Part shown: in pieces, positions 28,036 through 40,182 of the stretch
Numbering within the stretch: position 1 is the stretch's first letter
How the letters are laid out: each line of letters begins with the position of its first letter
NCBI GenBank assembly: GCA_036322835.1
Contig: AP027304.1
Coordinates: forward strand, 3,348,001 to 3,412,000
Direction: 5' to 3'
DNA: 64,000 bases
From: Tenuifilaceae bacterium CYCD
GTDB lineage: Bacteria; Bacteroidota; Bacteroidia; Bacteroidales; Tenuifilaceae
Notes under the pieces: model-generated
What the model was told of the DNA's origin: nothing
The model's database searches: none
Seen by the model: the letters and a program-made list of their open reading frames with translations, nothing else
Made by a program: the position numbers and the translations under genes

Positions 28036-29436
28036 TTACAATAACTTAACATTCTCCACAAAATCATCATCGTTAACAATTGATACTAGGCTAAAGAAAT
28101 CGTCAATAGATGAAGGATCTATTCTTTTGGCATCGCGCAGCATCTCAAGCGCTTCCTTTTGATGATGGGTTAAATATAGTGCAGCGGCATTAATAACTTT
28201 TATAGATGCATTGGTGTCAAATTTATTACCAAGTTCATCAACCAAACTCTCAACCTCCTGAAATTTTTCTTGATATAAAAGCACCTCGGCCAAAGCAAGG
28301 TAAGCGTCAGGGTCATCTGGGTTAAGGGTTGTTGCCTCGCGATACGCGTTAATGGCTTCGGGGATATTATTCATATCGTAGTATACCCGTCCAATGCCCA
28401 ACCAAAAATCATACTGTTCGGGATCAAGCGTGATTGCCCGTTTTATAAAGTTCAAACTGATGTCGAACTTCTGGCGAGCCGCCATTACAATTCCAATTCC
28501 ATAGTAACCCTCGGCATACTCCGGGTCTATAACGATCGATTTGTTATAGCTATCCATAGCTAAATCTAAACGATTGGTTTTTTCATAGCATTCGCCAAGC
28601 AGAGCAAATACCCTCGGGTTTTCAGGCTCTAATTCGGACAATTCAGCAAATACTTTTGCAGCGTCCTCATATTTTTCAATCGATGCAAGCGTATTCCCTT
28701 TGTTATGGTATGCTGATGAATAGTTGGGATCTACTGCCATACAAAAATCGTAGGCATCAATGGCTTCGTCAAACTTGCCCTGTTTGGTATAAACTATGCC
28801 TAAATTATACCAAGCGCTAGCCGAAAATGGATTCAAATCAAGATATTCGTTATAATACCTTATGCTTTTTTCCATCTCATTATTGCGCTCATAGCAATAT
28901 CCTAAATCAAAAAGAACAGCGATGCTAGTCCTATCTATCTGATAGGATTTAAGCAAGTAGCGTAAAGCAAGATTTATCTCATCGGATTCAAGGAAGAAAC
29001 TAGATACTCGGTAGAGTAAATCAACAATATCATCGGAGCAAACCTCAATAGCCCGATCAAAACTTTCCATCGATTTAAGAATGTTGCCAGTTTCGTAATG
29101 GGTTTGTCCCTTCAGAAAATAAATTTCCTGATTCTGAGTATCAATTTTTTCCAACAAGTCAAGAATTTGCAAAGCCTCGCCATGTAAACCATTAACAATA
29201 AAATACTCTGCTTTTTTTAGATTTATTTCCGAGGAGTTGGGATATATTCTCTCGGCAAGGTCTATTGCTTGTTTAGCTTTGAAGTTATTGTCGTCGGAGA
29301 GATAAAAGTCAATTATACTTTCAAACTCATAGACATCAAAAAAAACTCCTTTACTTTGAGTCAACTTCTCCTCATACCGTCTAACAATTTCAGTGGTATT
29401 ATCTTCTTCCAAATAATTTTCGTTTTCTTCTTTCAT
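28036..29436 (-). CDS. Tetratricopeptide-repeat protein
   Basis: A 466-residue soluble protein made almost entirely of TPR helices: about 11-12 repeats with the W/L-G-Y-A-F-P pattern, for example ASAWYNLGIVYTKQGKFDEAIDAY and PEYAEGYYGIGIVMAARQKFDISLNF. No signal peptide or transmembrane helix and no catalytic domain, so it is a cytoplasmic scaffold or interaction protein of unknown partner. The acidic N-terminus (KEENENYLEEDNTTEI) precedes the first repeat. Monocistronic, with its own terminator. Confidence 0.9.
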   Translation of the reverse strand: MKEENENYLEEDNTTEIVRRYEEKLTQSKGVFFDVYEFESIIDFYLSDDNNFKAKQAIDLAERIYPNSSEINLKKAEYFIVNGLHGEALQILDLLEKIDTQNQEIYFLKGQTHYETGNILKSMESFDRAIEVCSDDIVDLLYRVSSFFLESDEINLALRYLLKSYQIDRTSIAVLFDLGYCYERNNEMEKSIRYYNEYLDLNPFSASAWYNLGIVYTKQGKFDEAIDAYDFCMAVDPNYSSAYHNKGNTLASIEKYEDAAKVFAELSELEPENPRVFALLGECYEKTNRLDLAMDSYNKSIVIDPEYAEGYYGIGIVMAARQKFDISLNFIKRAITLDPEQYDFWLGIGRVYYDMNNIPEAINAYREATTLNPDDPDAYLALAEVLLYQEKFQEVESLVDELGNKFDTNASIKVINAAALYLTHHQKEALEMLRDAKRIDPSSIDDFFSLVSIVNDDDFVENVKLL

Positions 29437-29602
29437 TGTTCTTTCTTTCCCACCACAAACTTAGGTATAATTTTATACTTTTCTTCAGCCAAAGAGTTTC
29501 GAAAAACTCTGATGAAAGATACAATTTGTTTAAAATATTAATAGTCAATTCCAATTAACTTTATTAACAAATGCTAAATTTTATTAACTATTTATTCTTT
29601 GC

Positions 29603-30589
29603 CTAACGATCGTGAAAATATTTCATGAACTGAACTCTTTCAAATGCGGCAGGATTGTATGTTTTAACCTGGCTCATTTTACCTCTAAACTCATCCAAAC
29701 TACTGTATCCATTGGTATCCATCCATTGTTCGAGTTGCTTAATCATAAAAGTAACATGTTCCTTTCCATTACGGTATACCGCAGAGCAAACCTGAACGGC
29801 ATTAGCACCGGCCAAAAGCTGCTTAACAATGGCATAGCCATCATGTATTCCGGTTGAGGCCGCTAAATCGCATTGAACCCGACCCGACATAATTGCAATC
29901 CATCGAAGAGAAGTTGATATTTCGGCAGGTGTACTAAACACGCTTGTTGACGCAAATTGTAAGGTATTCACATCAAAATCTGGGTTGTAAAACCGATTGA
30001 AAAGAACTATCCCCTTAATTGGAGTTTCACTTAATCGCTGAATAAAATTGGCCAAACTAGCATTATAGTATCCTATTTTCAACGAAATAGGTAGTTGGGT
30101 TGCTGCCGTAACCTTATCAATTATATCAAAATAAACCTGCTCATTTTCCTGAGAGGATCTTTTAAAATCCGATGGTAATGAAAAAACGTTTAACTCAAGG
30201 GCATCAACACCTGTATCCTCTATCCTTTTAGCAAAATCTATCCAACCGCCAGCAGATATACAATTTATGCTTGCAAAAATCGGAATATTTACGCTGGACT
30301 TGGCATCCTTAAGCAATTTTAAATAGTTGCCCAAGGGATCAGCCATTTGATCATAATCAAAGTATTCCATCGTTTCAGGATATATAAATCCTGAGGCATT
30401 CATCCTATTAATGTTGTCCTGGGTTTCGGCAACAATTTCCTCCTCAAAAAGCGATTTCACTACAACTCCAGCAGCTCCACGCGCCTCGAGTTCTGCAATT
30501 TCTGAAACGGAATCCGTTAATCCAGAACTTCCAATTATTAGCGGGTTTTTCAGCGGTAAACCCATGTAGGTAGTCGATAAGTTTGCCAT
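29603..30589 (-). CDS. Dihydroorotate-dehydrogenase-like flavoprotein
   Basis: A 328-residue TIM-barrel protein of the DHOD/PyrD-like class (LSTTYMGLPLKNPLIIGSSGLT at the N-terminus; SINCISAGGWIDFAKRIED; ISLKIGYY; DLAASTGIHDGYAIVKQLLAGANAVQVCSAVYRNG near residue 280, the FMN-phosphate-binding end). The family is annotated as 'dihydroorotate dehydrogenase-like' because it diverges from true PyrD; it may act on another dihydropyrimidine-type substrate. No pyrimidine-pathway neighbours are present. Confidence 0.85.
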   Translation of the reverse strand: MANLSTTYMGLPLKNPLIIGSSGLTDSVSEIAELEARGAAGVVVKSLFEEEIVAETQDNINRMNASGFIYPETMEYFDYDQMADPLGNYLKLLKDAKSSVNIPIFASINCISAGGWIDFAKRIEDTGVDALELNVFSLPSDFKRSSQENEQVYFDIIDKVTAATQLPISLKIGYYNASLANFIQRLSETPIKGIVLFNRFYNPDFDVNTLQFASTSVFSTPAEISTSLRWIAIMSGRVQCDLAASTGIHDGYAIVKQLLAGANAVQVCSAVYRNGKEHVTFMIKQLEQWMDTNGYSSLDEFRGKMSQVKTYNPAAFERVQFMKYFHDR

Positions 30590-30630
30590 GGAGGTATGTT
30601 TTAGTTACTTAAATATAACAAAATAAAATC

Positions 30631-30659
30631 AAAAAAGGCTCTAAGTAAGAGCCTTTTTT
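30631..30659. terminator. Terminator between dapA and the DHOD-like gene
   Basis: Perfect 12-bp stem AAAAAAGGCTCT / AGAGCCTTTTTT with a 5-nt loop. It lies 21 bp downstream of the dapA stop codon (minus strand) and has A and T tracts on both sides, so it can act in either direction; it ends the ligA-side transcripts. Confidence 0.88.
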
Positions 30660-30679
30660 ATATCGGTATAAAAATTTTC

Positions 30680-31564
30680 CTAATGAAAGTTTTGTAAAAG
30701 TAAAGACAACTTATAGTACGCCGATTCACTAATGGGGGCAAGTGGTAATCTTAGGTTATTCTCAATCAAACCTAAAACTGACAATGCGGCTTTAATGCCT
30801 CCCGGATTGCCTTCCACAAACAAAGAATCAATAATTTCAATTAACTCAAGATGAATTTTACTGGCTTCTGCAAAGTTGTGCTGTTGGGCCAACTTAACCA
30901 TCTCGGAAAACCTTTTAGGTAATGCATTTCCTACAACAGAAATAACGCCATCGGCACCCATCGACATTTGAGGGAGAGTCAAGCCATCATCGCCCGATAG
31001 AACCAAAAAATTCTCAGGCCTATCTCTCAAAATGTAACTCATTTGGTTTAAATTTCCAGAAGCTTCCTTTATTCCAATAATATTGGGAACCTCGTGAGCT
31101 AATTTTAGCGTGGTTTCGGCAGTCATATTAACACCAGTTCGTCCTGGAACATTGTAAAGCACAATTGGCAATGAACTTTGGGCTGCAATGGCTTTAAAAT
31201 GCAACTCAAGGCCTTTTTGGGTAGGCTTATTGTAGTATGGAGTAACCGATAGTATAGCATCGATTCCATCAAAATCGTAATCGTCAATTAATTCAATTAT
31301 ATGATCAGTATCGTTTCCGCCAATTCCAAGCATTATTGGCAAACGACCATCATTTTTCTTAATAACAAATTTAATAAGGGAGCGTTTTTCCTTATCGGTA
31401 AGAGTTGCCGATTCACCTGTGGTTCCCAATACTACAAGAAAATCAGTACCGCCTACAATTAAATGCTCAATTAAACGCTCTGTTGCATCATAATCAATTT
31501 CCTTATCCTGATCAAAAGGGGTAACCATAGCTACTCCTAGTCCTCGGAATTTTTCAGTAATCAT
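30680..31564 (-). CDS. dapA: 4-hydroxy-tetrahydrodipicolinate synthase
   Basis: Condenses pyruvate and aspartate semialdehyde in the lysine/diaminopimelate pathway, which supplies peptidoglycan. The 294-residue product has all DapA hallmarks: VAMVTPFD at the start, GTTGESATLTDKEK (T48, T49), YYNKPTQKGL, Y137 in LYNVPGRTG, and Schiff-base K166 in GIKEASGN. It follows a DUF6913-like gene (21-bp gap) and ligA on the same strand. Confidence 0.96.
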   Translation of the reverse strand: MITEKFRGLGVAMVTPFDQDKEIDYDATERLIEHLIVGGTDFLVVLGTTGESATLTDKEKRSLIKFVIKKNDGRLPIMLGIGGNDTDHIIELIDDYDFDGIDAILSVTPYYNKPTQKGLELHFKAIAAQSSLPIVLYNVPGRTGVNMTAETTLKLAHEVPNIIGIKEASGNLNQMSYILRDRPENFLVLSGDDGLTLPQMSMGADGVISVVGNALPKRFSEMVKLAQQHNFAEASKIHLELIEIIDSLFVEGNPGGIKAALSVLGLIENNLRLPLAPISESAYYKLSLLLQNFH

Positions 31565-31585
31565 ATAGTTAGTTAAGTTGATGTT

Positions 31586-32158
31586 CTATAAAGTTGAGAT
31601 GGATTCCTGAGCAAAACGATTATTGAGTTTATAGAGAATCTCCTTCATCTGCTCAATAAGATAGTTTAGGCCTTTAGACTTATCTACGGTGATAATTAGA
31701 TCGAATGGATTATTGAAGTAGTTTAAAGCACCAACTCTGAATTTTGCCTTCGATAAGGATACAATCCATCGCATAGGCATTGTTTCATCAAAGTTTAGAT
31801 CAATTAGTATATCAAACTCGGTAGATGTAAATGAATCGACAATGGCGGATTCTGGCTTTCCATACCAATTAACATGACTCTTATCAATAATATTCACCCG
31901 ATTGTGCATTGTGTAATACTGCGGGGTTTCCTTCTCTGAAACATAGCCTAGAGCCTGAACACTAATATTCTGCCCCTCGAAATACTTTTTTAAATTAAGA
32001 ACTTCTTCCAATGTAGATTGGCTGGGAATATTGAATACAATACCAACAGTTCTTGCCGTGGTAAGATTCTGAACCATCTTATGGCGCTTGAAATCTATCA
32101 AAGACCGATTTAAGGCTTTTACAGATTTTTTATACTTGAGATCATCAAATGCTTTCAC
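31586..32158 (-). CDS. Uncharacterised DUF6913-like protein
   Basis: A 190-residue cytoplasmic protein of the kind found near dapA and ligA in many Bacteroidota. Seen in it: a basic N-terminal helix, a Rossmann-like central part (RTVGIVFNIPSQSTLEEVLNLKKYFEGQ), and TSTEFDILIDLNFDETMPMRWIVSLSKAKFRVGALNYFNNPFDLIITVD, which recalls a glycosyltransferase-like or flavodoxin-like fold. I recognise the family only as a conserved unknown. It lies between ligA (84-bp gap) and dapA (21-bp gap), so it is probably co-transcribed with dapA. Confidence 0.78.
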   Translation of the reverse strand: MKAFDDLKYKKSVKALNRSLIDFKRHKMVQNLTTARTVGIVFNIPSQSTLEEVLNLKKYFEGQNISVQALGYVSEKETPQYYTMHNRVNIIDKSHVNWYGKPESAIVDSFTSTEFDILIDLNFDETMPMRWIVSLSKAKFRVGALNYFNNPFDLIITVDKSKGLNYLIEQMKEILYKLNNRFAQESISTL

Positions 32159-32242
32159 AGCGTGTGCGTATTTATTCTACTATCCAATCCTATCAAACTC
32201 CAAAATGCAATTTTATTAAAAATACAGCATATTTCAAAAATA

Positions 32243-36564
<4,322 letters not shown>

Positions 36565-36701
36565 AAAAGTTGATCGCTGATAGAAATTTTTTTTGAAATA
36601 AAACTTGTTACGAGGAACAAAACGTAAAACAATGTCAAACTAAATACTGTTAAAACGTTGGTAATAAAAGTTAAAGTATTGTGTTTTAATTAATCGATTA
36701 C

Positions 36702-36709
36702 TATTTTTG
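36702..36709 (+). promoter_or_regulatory. TAnnTTTG-type -7 promoter box
   Basis: TATTTTTG matches the Bacteroidota -7 consensus TAnnTTTG at all positions. Transcription would begin at about 36716, almost on the ATG at 36720, which favours the second ATG at 36732 as the true start of the outer-membrane protein gene. Confidence 0.5.
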
Positions 36710-36731
36710 AGTTAATAAAATGATTGGACTT

Positions 36732-37364
36732 ATGATAAAAAGATCATTGTTATTCATCATGTTAGGATTAGGTGGTTTATCATCTTCCGCCCAACTAGTA
36801 CAGGATTTATACAAAATCTATGATCCTATTTATAACAGTACATCAAACTACGATTCTTCTGCTATTATATCCCCGTTTGGCGTAATAAAGCCAGGCGTAA
36901 ACTATAGTTTATCGATGGGAACAGGGTACTCATCTTTTGGAAAGGGTACTGGAATATCGGGGTCGTACATCGCGCCCAGTGTATCCTACTCTCCTAACGC
37001 AAAATTACAGGTAATTGCAGGAGTTAGCCTTTCGAGGACAAACATGCATGGTTTCGACACGCCAAAAGGTTTTAACGGTAATCAACTCCAAACTTCAGCA
37101 AACCCTTACCAAGCATGGGCTTATTCTCAATACAATTTCAGCAACAGATTTAGTGTTTACGCAATGGGAGCTGTATCGCAAAATCAATCCTACTTTTCGG
37201 CATATTCAAATAGCCTAGGAACATACAACAGCCAAATGTTTGGTGTAGGTTTTAACTACAAAATCAGCAGTAAGGCAAGTATTGGTGCAAGCTTTAACTT
37301 TGTAAAAGCAAATTCGCTTCAGAATCCATTTAGTGCATTTAACAACAACTTATTTAACTATTAA
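36732..37364 (+). CDS. Small exported beta-barrel-like protein, function unknown
   Basis: A protein of about 210 residues with a signal peptide (MIKRSLLFIMLGLGGLSSSAQ). The mature part is rich in S, Y, N and G with alternating hydrophobic strands (VNYSLSMGTGYSSFGKGTG; KLQVIAGVSLSRTNM; MFGVGFNYKISSKASIGASFNFVKA), as expected for an eight-stranded outer-membrane barrel. I do not recognise a named family. An in-frame ATG lies 12 bp upstream (36720), but the promoter box ends only 11 bp before it. Followed by a terminator; monocistronic. Confidence 0.75.
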   Translation: MIKRSLLFIMLGLGGLSSSAQLVQDLYKIYDPIYNSTSNYDSSAIISPFGVIKPGVNYSLSMGTGYSSFGKGTGISGSYIAPSVSYSPNAKLQVIAGVSLSRTNMHGFDTPKGFNGNQLQTSANPYQAWAYSQYNFSNRFSVYAMGAVSQNQSYFSAYSNSLGTYNSQMFGVGFNYKISSKASIGASFNFVKANSLQNPFSAFNNNLFNY

Positions 37365-37386
37365 AACACAATTTCTACATAAACAA

Positions 37387-37407
37387 AAAGGGGCTAAAAG
37401 CCCCTTT
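37387..37407. terminator. Terminator between the beta-barrel gene and the M3 peptidase gene
   Basis: Perfect 9-bp stem AAAGGGGCT / AGCCCCTTT with a 3-nt loop, 23 bp after the plus-strand stop and 37 bp after the minus-strand peptidase stop; serves both convergent genes. Confidence 0.8.
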
Positions 37408-37443
37408 AATCATTTGCACTAAGTATTTTTAATTGTCTAAAGA

Positions 37444-39552
37444 CTACTTTTTCAATCCGCTCCTCCTCAACAAAGCATCTATAGTTGGTTCTTGTCCACG
37501 GAATCTCTTGTACAACTCCATAGGATGCTCGCTTCCGCCTTTAGATAGAATGTTATCGCGGAACGATTGCGCGGTTGCCTTATCGAAAATGCCATGCTGT
37601 TTAAATACGTCAAAAGCATCAGCATCCAAAACTTCAGCCCATTTATATCCGTAATAGCCAGCAGCATAGCCCCCATCAAAAATGTGACTAAAGCCTACAC
37701 TTTGGTTTGTTCCTTTCACTGCAGGTAGAATATCTAACTGATTAATTGCCATTTTTTCGAACTCATCAACCGTCATATTTACATCTTTATCGATACTATG
37801 CCAAGCCATATCGAGAACACCAAAGGTAACTTGCCTAATTGAGTAATAACCAGCTTGGAAATTTCTACTATCAACTATCTTTTGTACCAATTCCTGAGGG
37901 ATTTTCTCACCTGTCTTATAGTTTACAGCAAACAAATCTAGATAGTCTTTCTCTAAAGCCCAGTTTTCAAAAATCTGTGAAGGTAACTCAACAAAATCGC
38001 GGTAAACACTAGTTCCACTCAACGAAGAATAGGTACACTCGGTTAGCATACCGTGTAATGCATGACCAAACTCATGAAGAAATGTAGTAACCTCATCAAA
38101 AGTTAATAAGGAGGGTTCTTTATCGGTAGGCTTTGTAAAGTTGGTTACAATTGAAATAAACGGACGAACATCGTCATTTCCTTTCTTGTACTGGGAGCGG
38201 AATGATGTCATCCAAGCACCACCACTTTTCCCTGGACGTGGGAAAAAGTCAAGGTATAAAATTGCCTGAAATTTTCCTGCAGCATCGTAAACCTCGTAAG
38301 CTTTAACATCGGGATGGTAAACTGGAATGGATGCATTAGGTTTATAAGTTAAGCCGTAAAGTTTGTTCGATAGCAAGAATACTCCATCAATAACTTTTTC
38401 GAGCTGGAAATACGGTTTAACCTCTTCCTCGTTGTAACTATACTTGTTGTTTTTTAACTTCTCGGAATAATATGCCCAATCCCAACGTTCGAGAGTGCCG
38501 TTAAAACCTTGCTGTGCTGCAAAAGCCTTTAATTCTTCAACCTCGCTTTTAGCCGCAGGCATAGATGCATCTATTAATTGCTGTAAAAATTGATTAACCT
38601 TTTGAGGGTTCTCGGCCATGCGCTCCTGCAATACCATGGTGGCATAATTAGAATAGCCAAGAAGATTTGCCAATTTTAATCTTAAGTCGGCAATTCGAAT
38701 AGCAATTTTCTGGTTGTCATACTTATTCCCCTTAAAGCATCGATTGCCATAAGCCATATACAGTTCCTTACGCAACTCTCTATTATCAGCATATTTCATG
38801 AATGGGCCATACATAGGGTAGTCTAGAGTAATAACCCATCCTTCCATACCCTTTTCCTTAGCGGTATATGCAGCTGCATCTTTTAAACTTTGGGGTAGTC
38901 CTGCTAAATCTTTTTCATCCTTTATATTTAAAGTGTACTCGTTTGTCTCGGCAAGCAAATTCTCGCTAAACTGCAAACTTAGATCCGCCAGTTCCTTACT
39001 AATCTCACGGAATTTATCCTTATCGCCATCAACTAAATTTGCTCCATTCCGAACAAAACCCTTATAAGAGTTATCAAGTAATGTTCTCTGTTCTGCAGTT
39101 AAACTCAATGAATCGCGCATATTCCAAACATGTTTAACCCTCTGGAATAACTTTGGATTCAAATTGATATCGTTACTAAAATCGGTTAACTTCGGTGAAA
39201 CCTCACGCACTATTCTTTGTAACGCGGTATCGGTTTCTGCTCCATTTAGATTGAATAGAATGTTAGAAACCATACTTAACCTACGACCACTTGCGTCAAG
39301 GGCTGCAATAGTATTCTCGAAGGTCGGTTCTTCGGTGCTATTAATAATTTTTTCCACTTCACCTTTTGCCTCAGCAATTGCAGAATCAATTGCTGGCGCA
39401 TAGTGCTCATGCTTAATTTTATCGAACGGAGGAGTTTGAAATGGTGTATTGAACTCCGCCAACAATGGGTTGCCAATCTCCTTTTTCTGATTGCACGACA
39501 CTACTGATAGTACAATAATCATCGCAGTAATTGTTTTACGAAAATTTGTCAT
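37444..39552 (-). CDS. dcp: M3-family peptidyl-dipeptidase (Dcp-like), lipoprotein
   Basis: A 702-residue zinc metallopeptidase that removes dipeptides from peptide C-termini. Lipoprotein signal (about 1-20, ending VVSCNQKK), so it works in the periplasm or at a membrane. M3 features: N-terminal helical domain (NPLLAEFNTPFQTPPFDKIKHEHYAPAID, the family opening) and the catalytic FLHEFGHALHGML (zinc HExGH) about 490, with the third ligand E in the following DFVELPSQIFENW. Length is normal for Dcp. It is the first of three exported peptidase genes within 7 kb. Confidence 0.93.
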   Translation of the reverse strand: MTNFRKTITAMIIVLSVVSCNQKKEIGNPLLAEFNTPFQTPPFDKIKHEHYAPAIDSAIAEAKGEVEKIINSTEEPTFENTIAALDASGRRLSMVSNILFNLNGAETDTALQRIVREVSPKLTDFSNDINLNPKLFQRVKHVWNMRDSLSLTAEQRTLLDNSYKGFVRNGANLVDGDKDKFREISKELADLSLQFSENLLAETNEYTLNIKDEKDLAGLPQSLKDAAAYTAKEKGMEGWVITLDYPMYGPFMKYADNRELRKELYMAYGNRCFKGNKYDNQKIAIRIADLRLKLANLLGYSNYATMVLQERMAENPQKVNQFLQQLIDASMPAAKSEVEELKAFAAQQGFNGTLERWDWAYYSEKLKNNKYSYNEEEVKPYFQLEKVIDGVFLLSNKLYGLTYKPNASIPVYHPDVKAYEVYDAAGKFQAILYLDFFPRPGKSGGAWMTSFRSQYKKGNDDVRPFISIVTNFTKPTDKEPSLLTFDEVTTFLHEFGHALHGMLTECTYSSLSGTSVYRDFVELPSQIFENWALEKDYLDLFAVNYKTGEKIPQELVQKIVDSRNFQAGYYSIRQVTFGVLDMAWHSIDKDVNMTVDEFEKMAINQLDILPAVKGTNQSVGFSHIFDGGYAAGYYGYKWAEVLDADAFDVFKQHGIFDKATAQSFRDNILSKGGSEHPMELYKRFRGQEPTIDALLRRSGLKK

Positions 39553-39663
39553 TTTTTAATGATTTTAAAGAAGCAACAAAAGTAATTGCTTTATTGTTTA
39601 TAGAAAATCTGTTAATGTTAAAACTATATTGCATTCAGACCTTACTTTTCAGAGAAGGTTTAA

Positions 39664-40149
39664 CTACTCAATATCGGCTATTCGAGATGAAATTGTTCCG
39701 AGCATTCTATTTAACTCCATCAGCTCAATAGGTTTTAAATCTTTTAAGGATGAAGAAACCACCTCTCGGATAATTTCCTCGGCCTTAACCTTAAACTCGA
39801 AAGCAAATTTGGTAGATAAGATCAGTTCGGATCGTTTATTGCTTGGATTATTAACCCTTCGAATTAAATCGAGTCGTTCCATACATCCCAGCGAACGGGA
39901 TATTGAAGCCCGATCTCTGCCTGTTACATCCGCCAGCATTGCACTTGAAATGGGTTCGTTATTGATTATCGTATTTAAAATATACCAATAATCAGCTGTA
40001 AATTCTTCCTTATACTCATCGGTCAGCCTCCGGGTAATTTCGCTCCTTATTGAAATTGCCGAACGGTAGAGGTTGTATGGTAGGTTTAGAATTTCGTTGT
40101 CAAAATCATTCATCGATATTGTATTGGAGTTAATCGATTTATTAACCAA
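39664..40149 (-). CDS. MarR-family winged-helix transcriptional regulator
   Basis: A 161-residue regulator with a central winged helix-turn-helix (about residues 50-125: FTADYWYILNTIINNEPISSAMLADVTGRDRASISRSLGCMERLDLIRRVNNPSNKRSELI), the MarR pattern of helix, recognition helix and basic wing. It may start at 40149 or at the internal ATG at 40113 (MNDFDNEIL). It is divergent from the M1 aminopeptidase gene with a 33-bp gap, so control of that gene is possible; the ligand is unknown. Confidence 0.88.
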   Translation of the reverse strand: MVNKSINSNTISMNDFDNEILNLPYNLYRSAISIRSEITRRLTDEYKEEFTADYWYILNTIINNEPISSAMLADVTGRDRASISRSLGCMERLDLIRRVNNPSNKRSELILSTKFAFEFKVKAEEIIREVVSSSLKDLKPIELMELNRMLGTISSRIADIE

Positions 40150-40182
40150 GACAAAGATAGAACATTAGTTTTTATCCGCTAA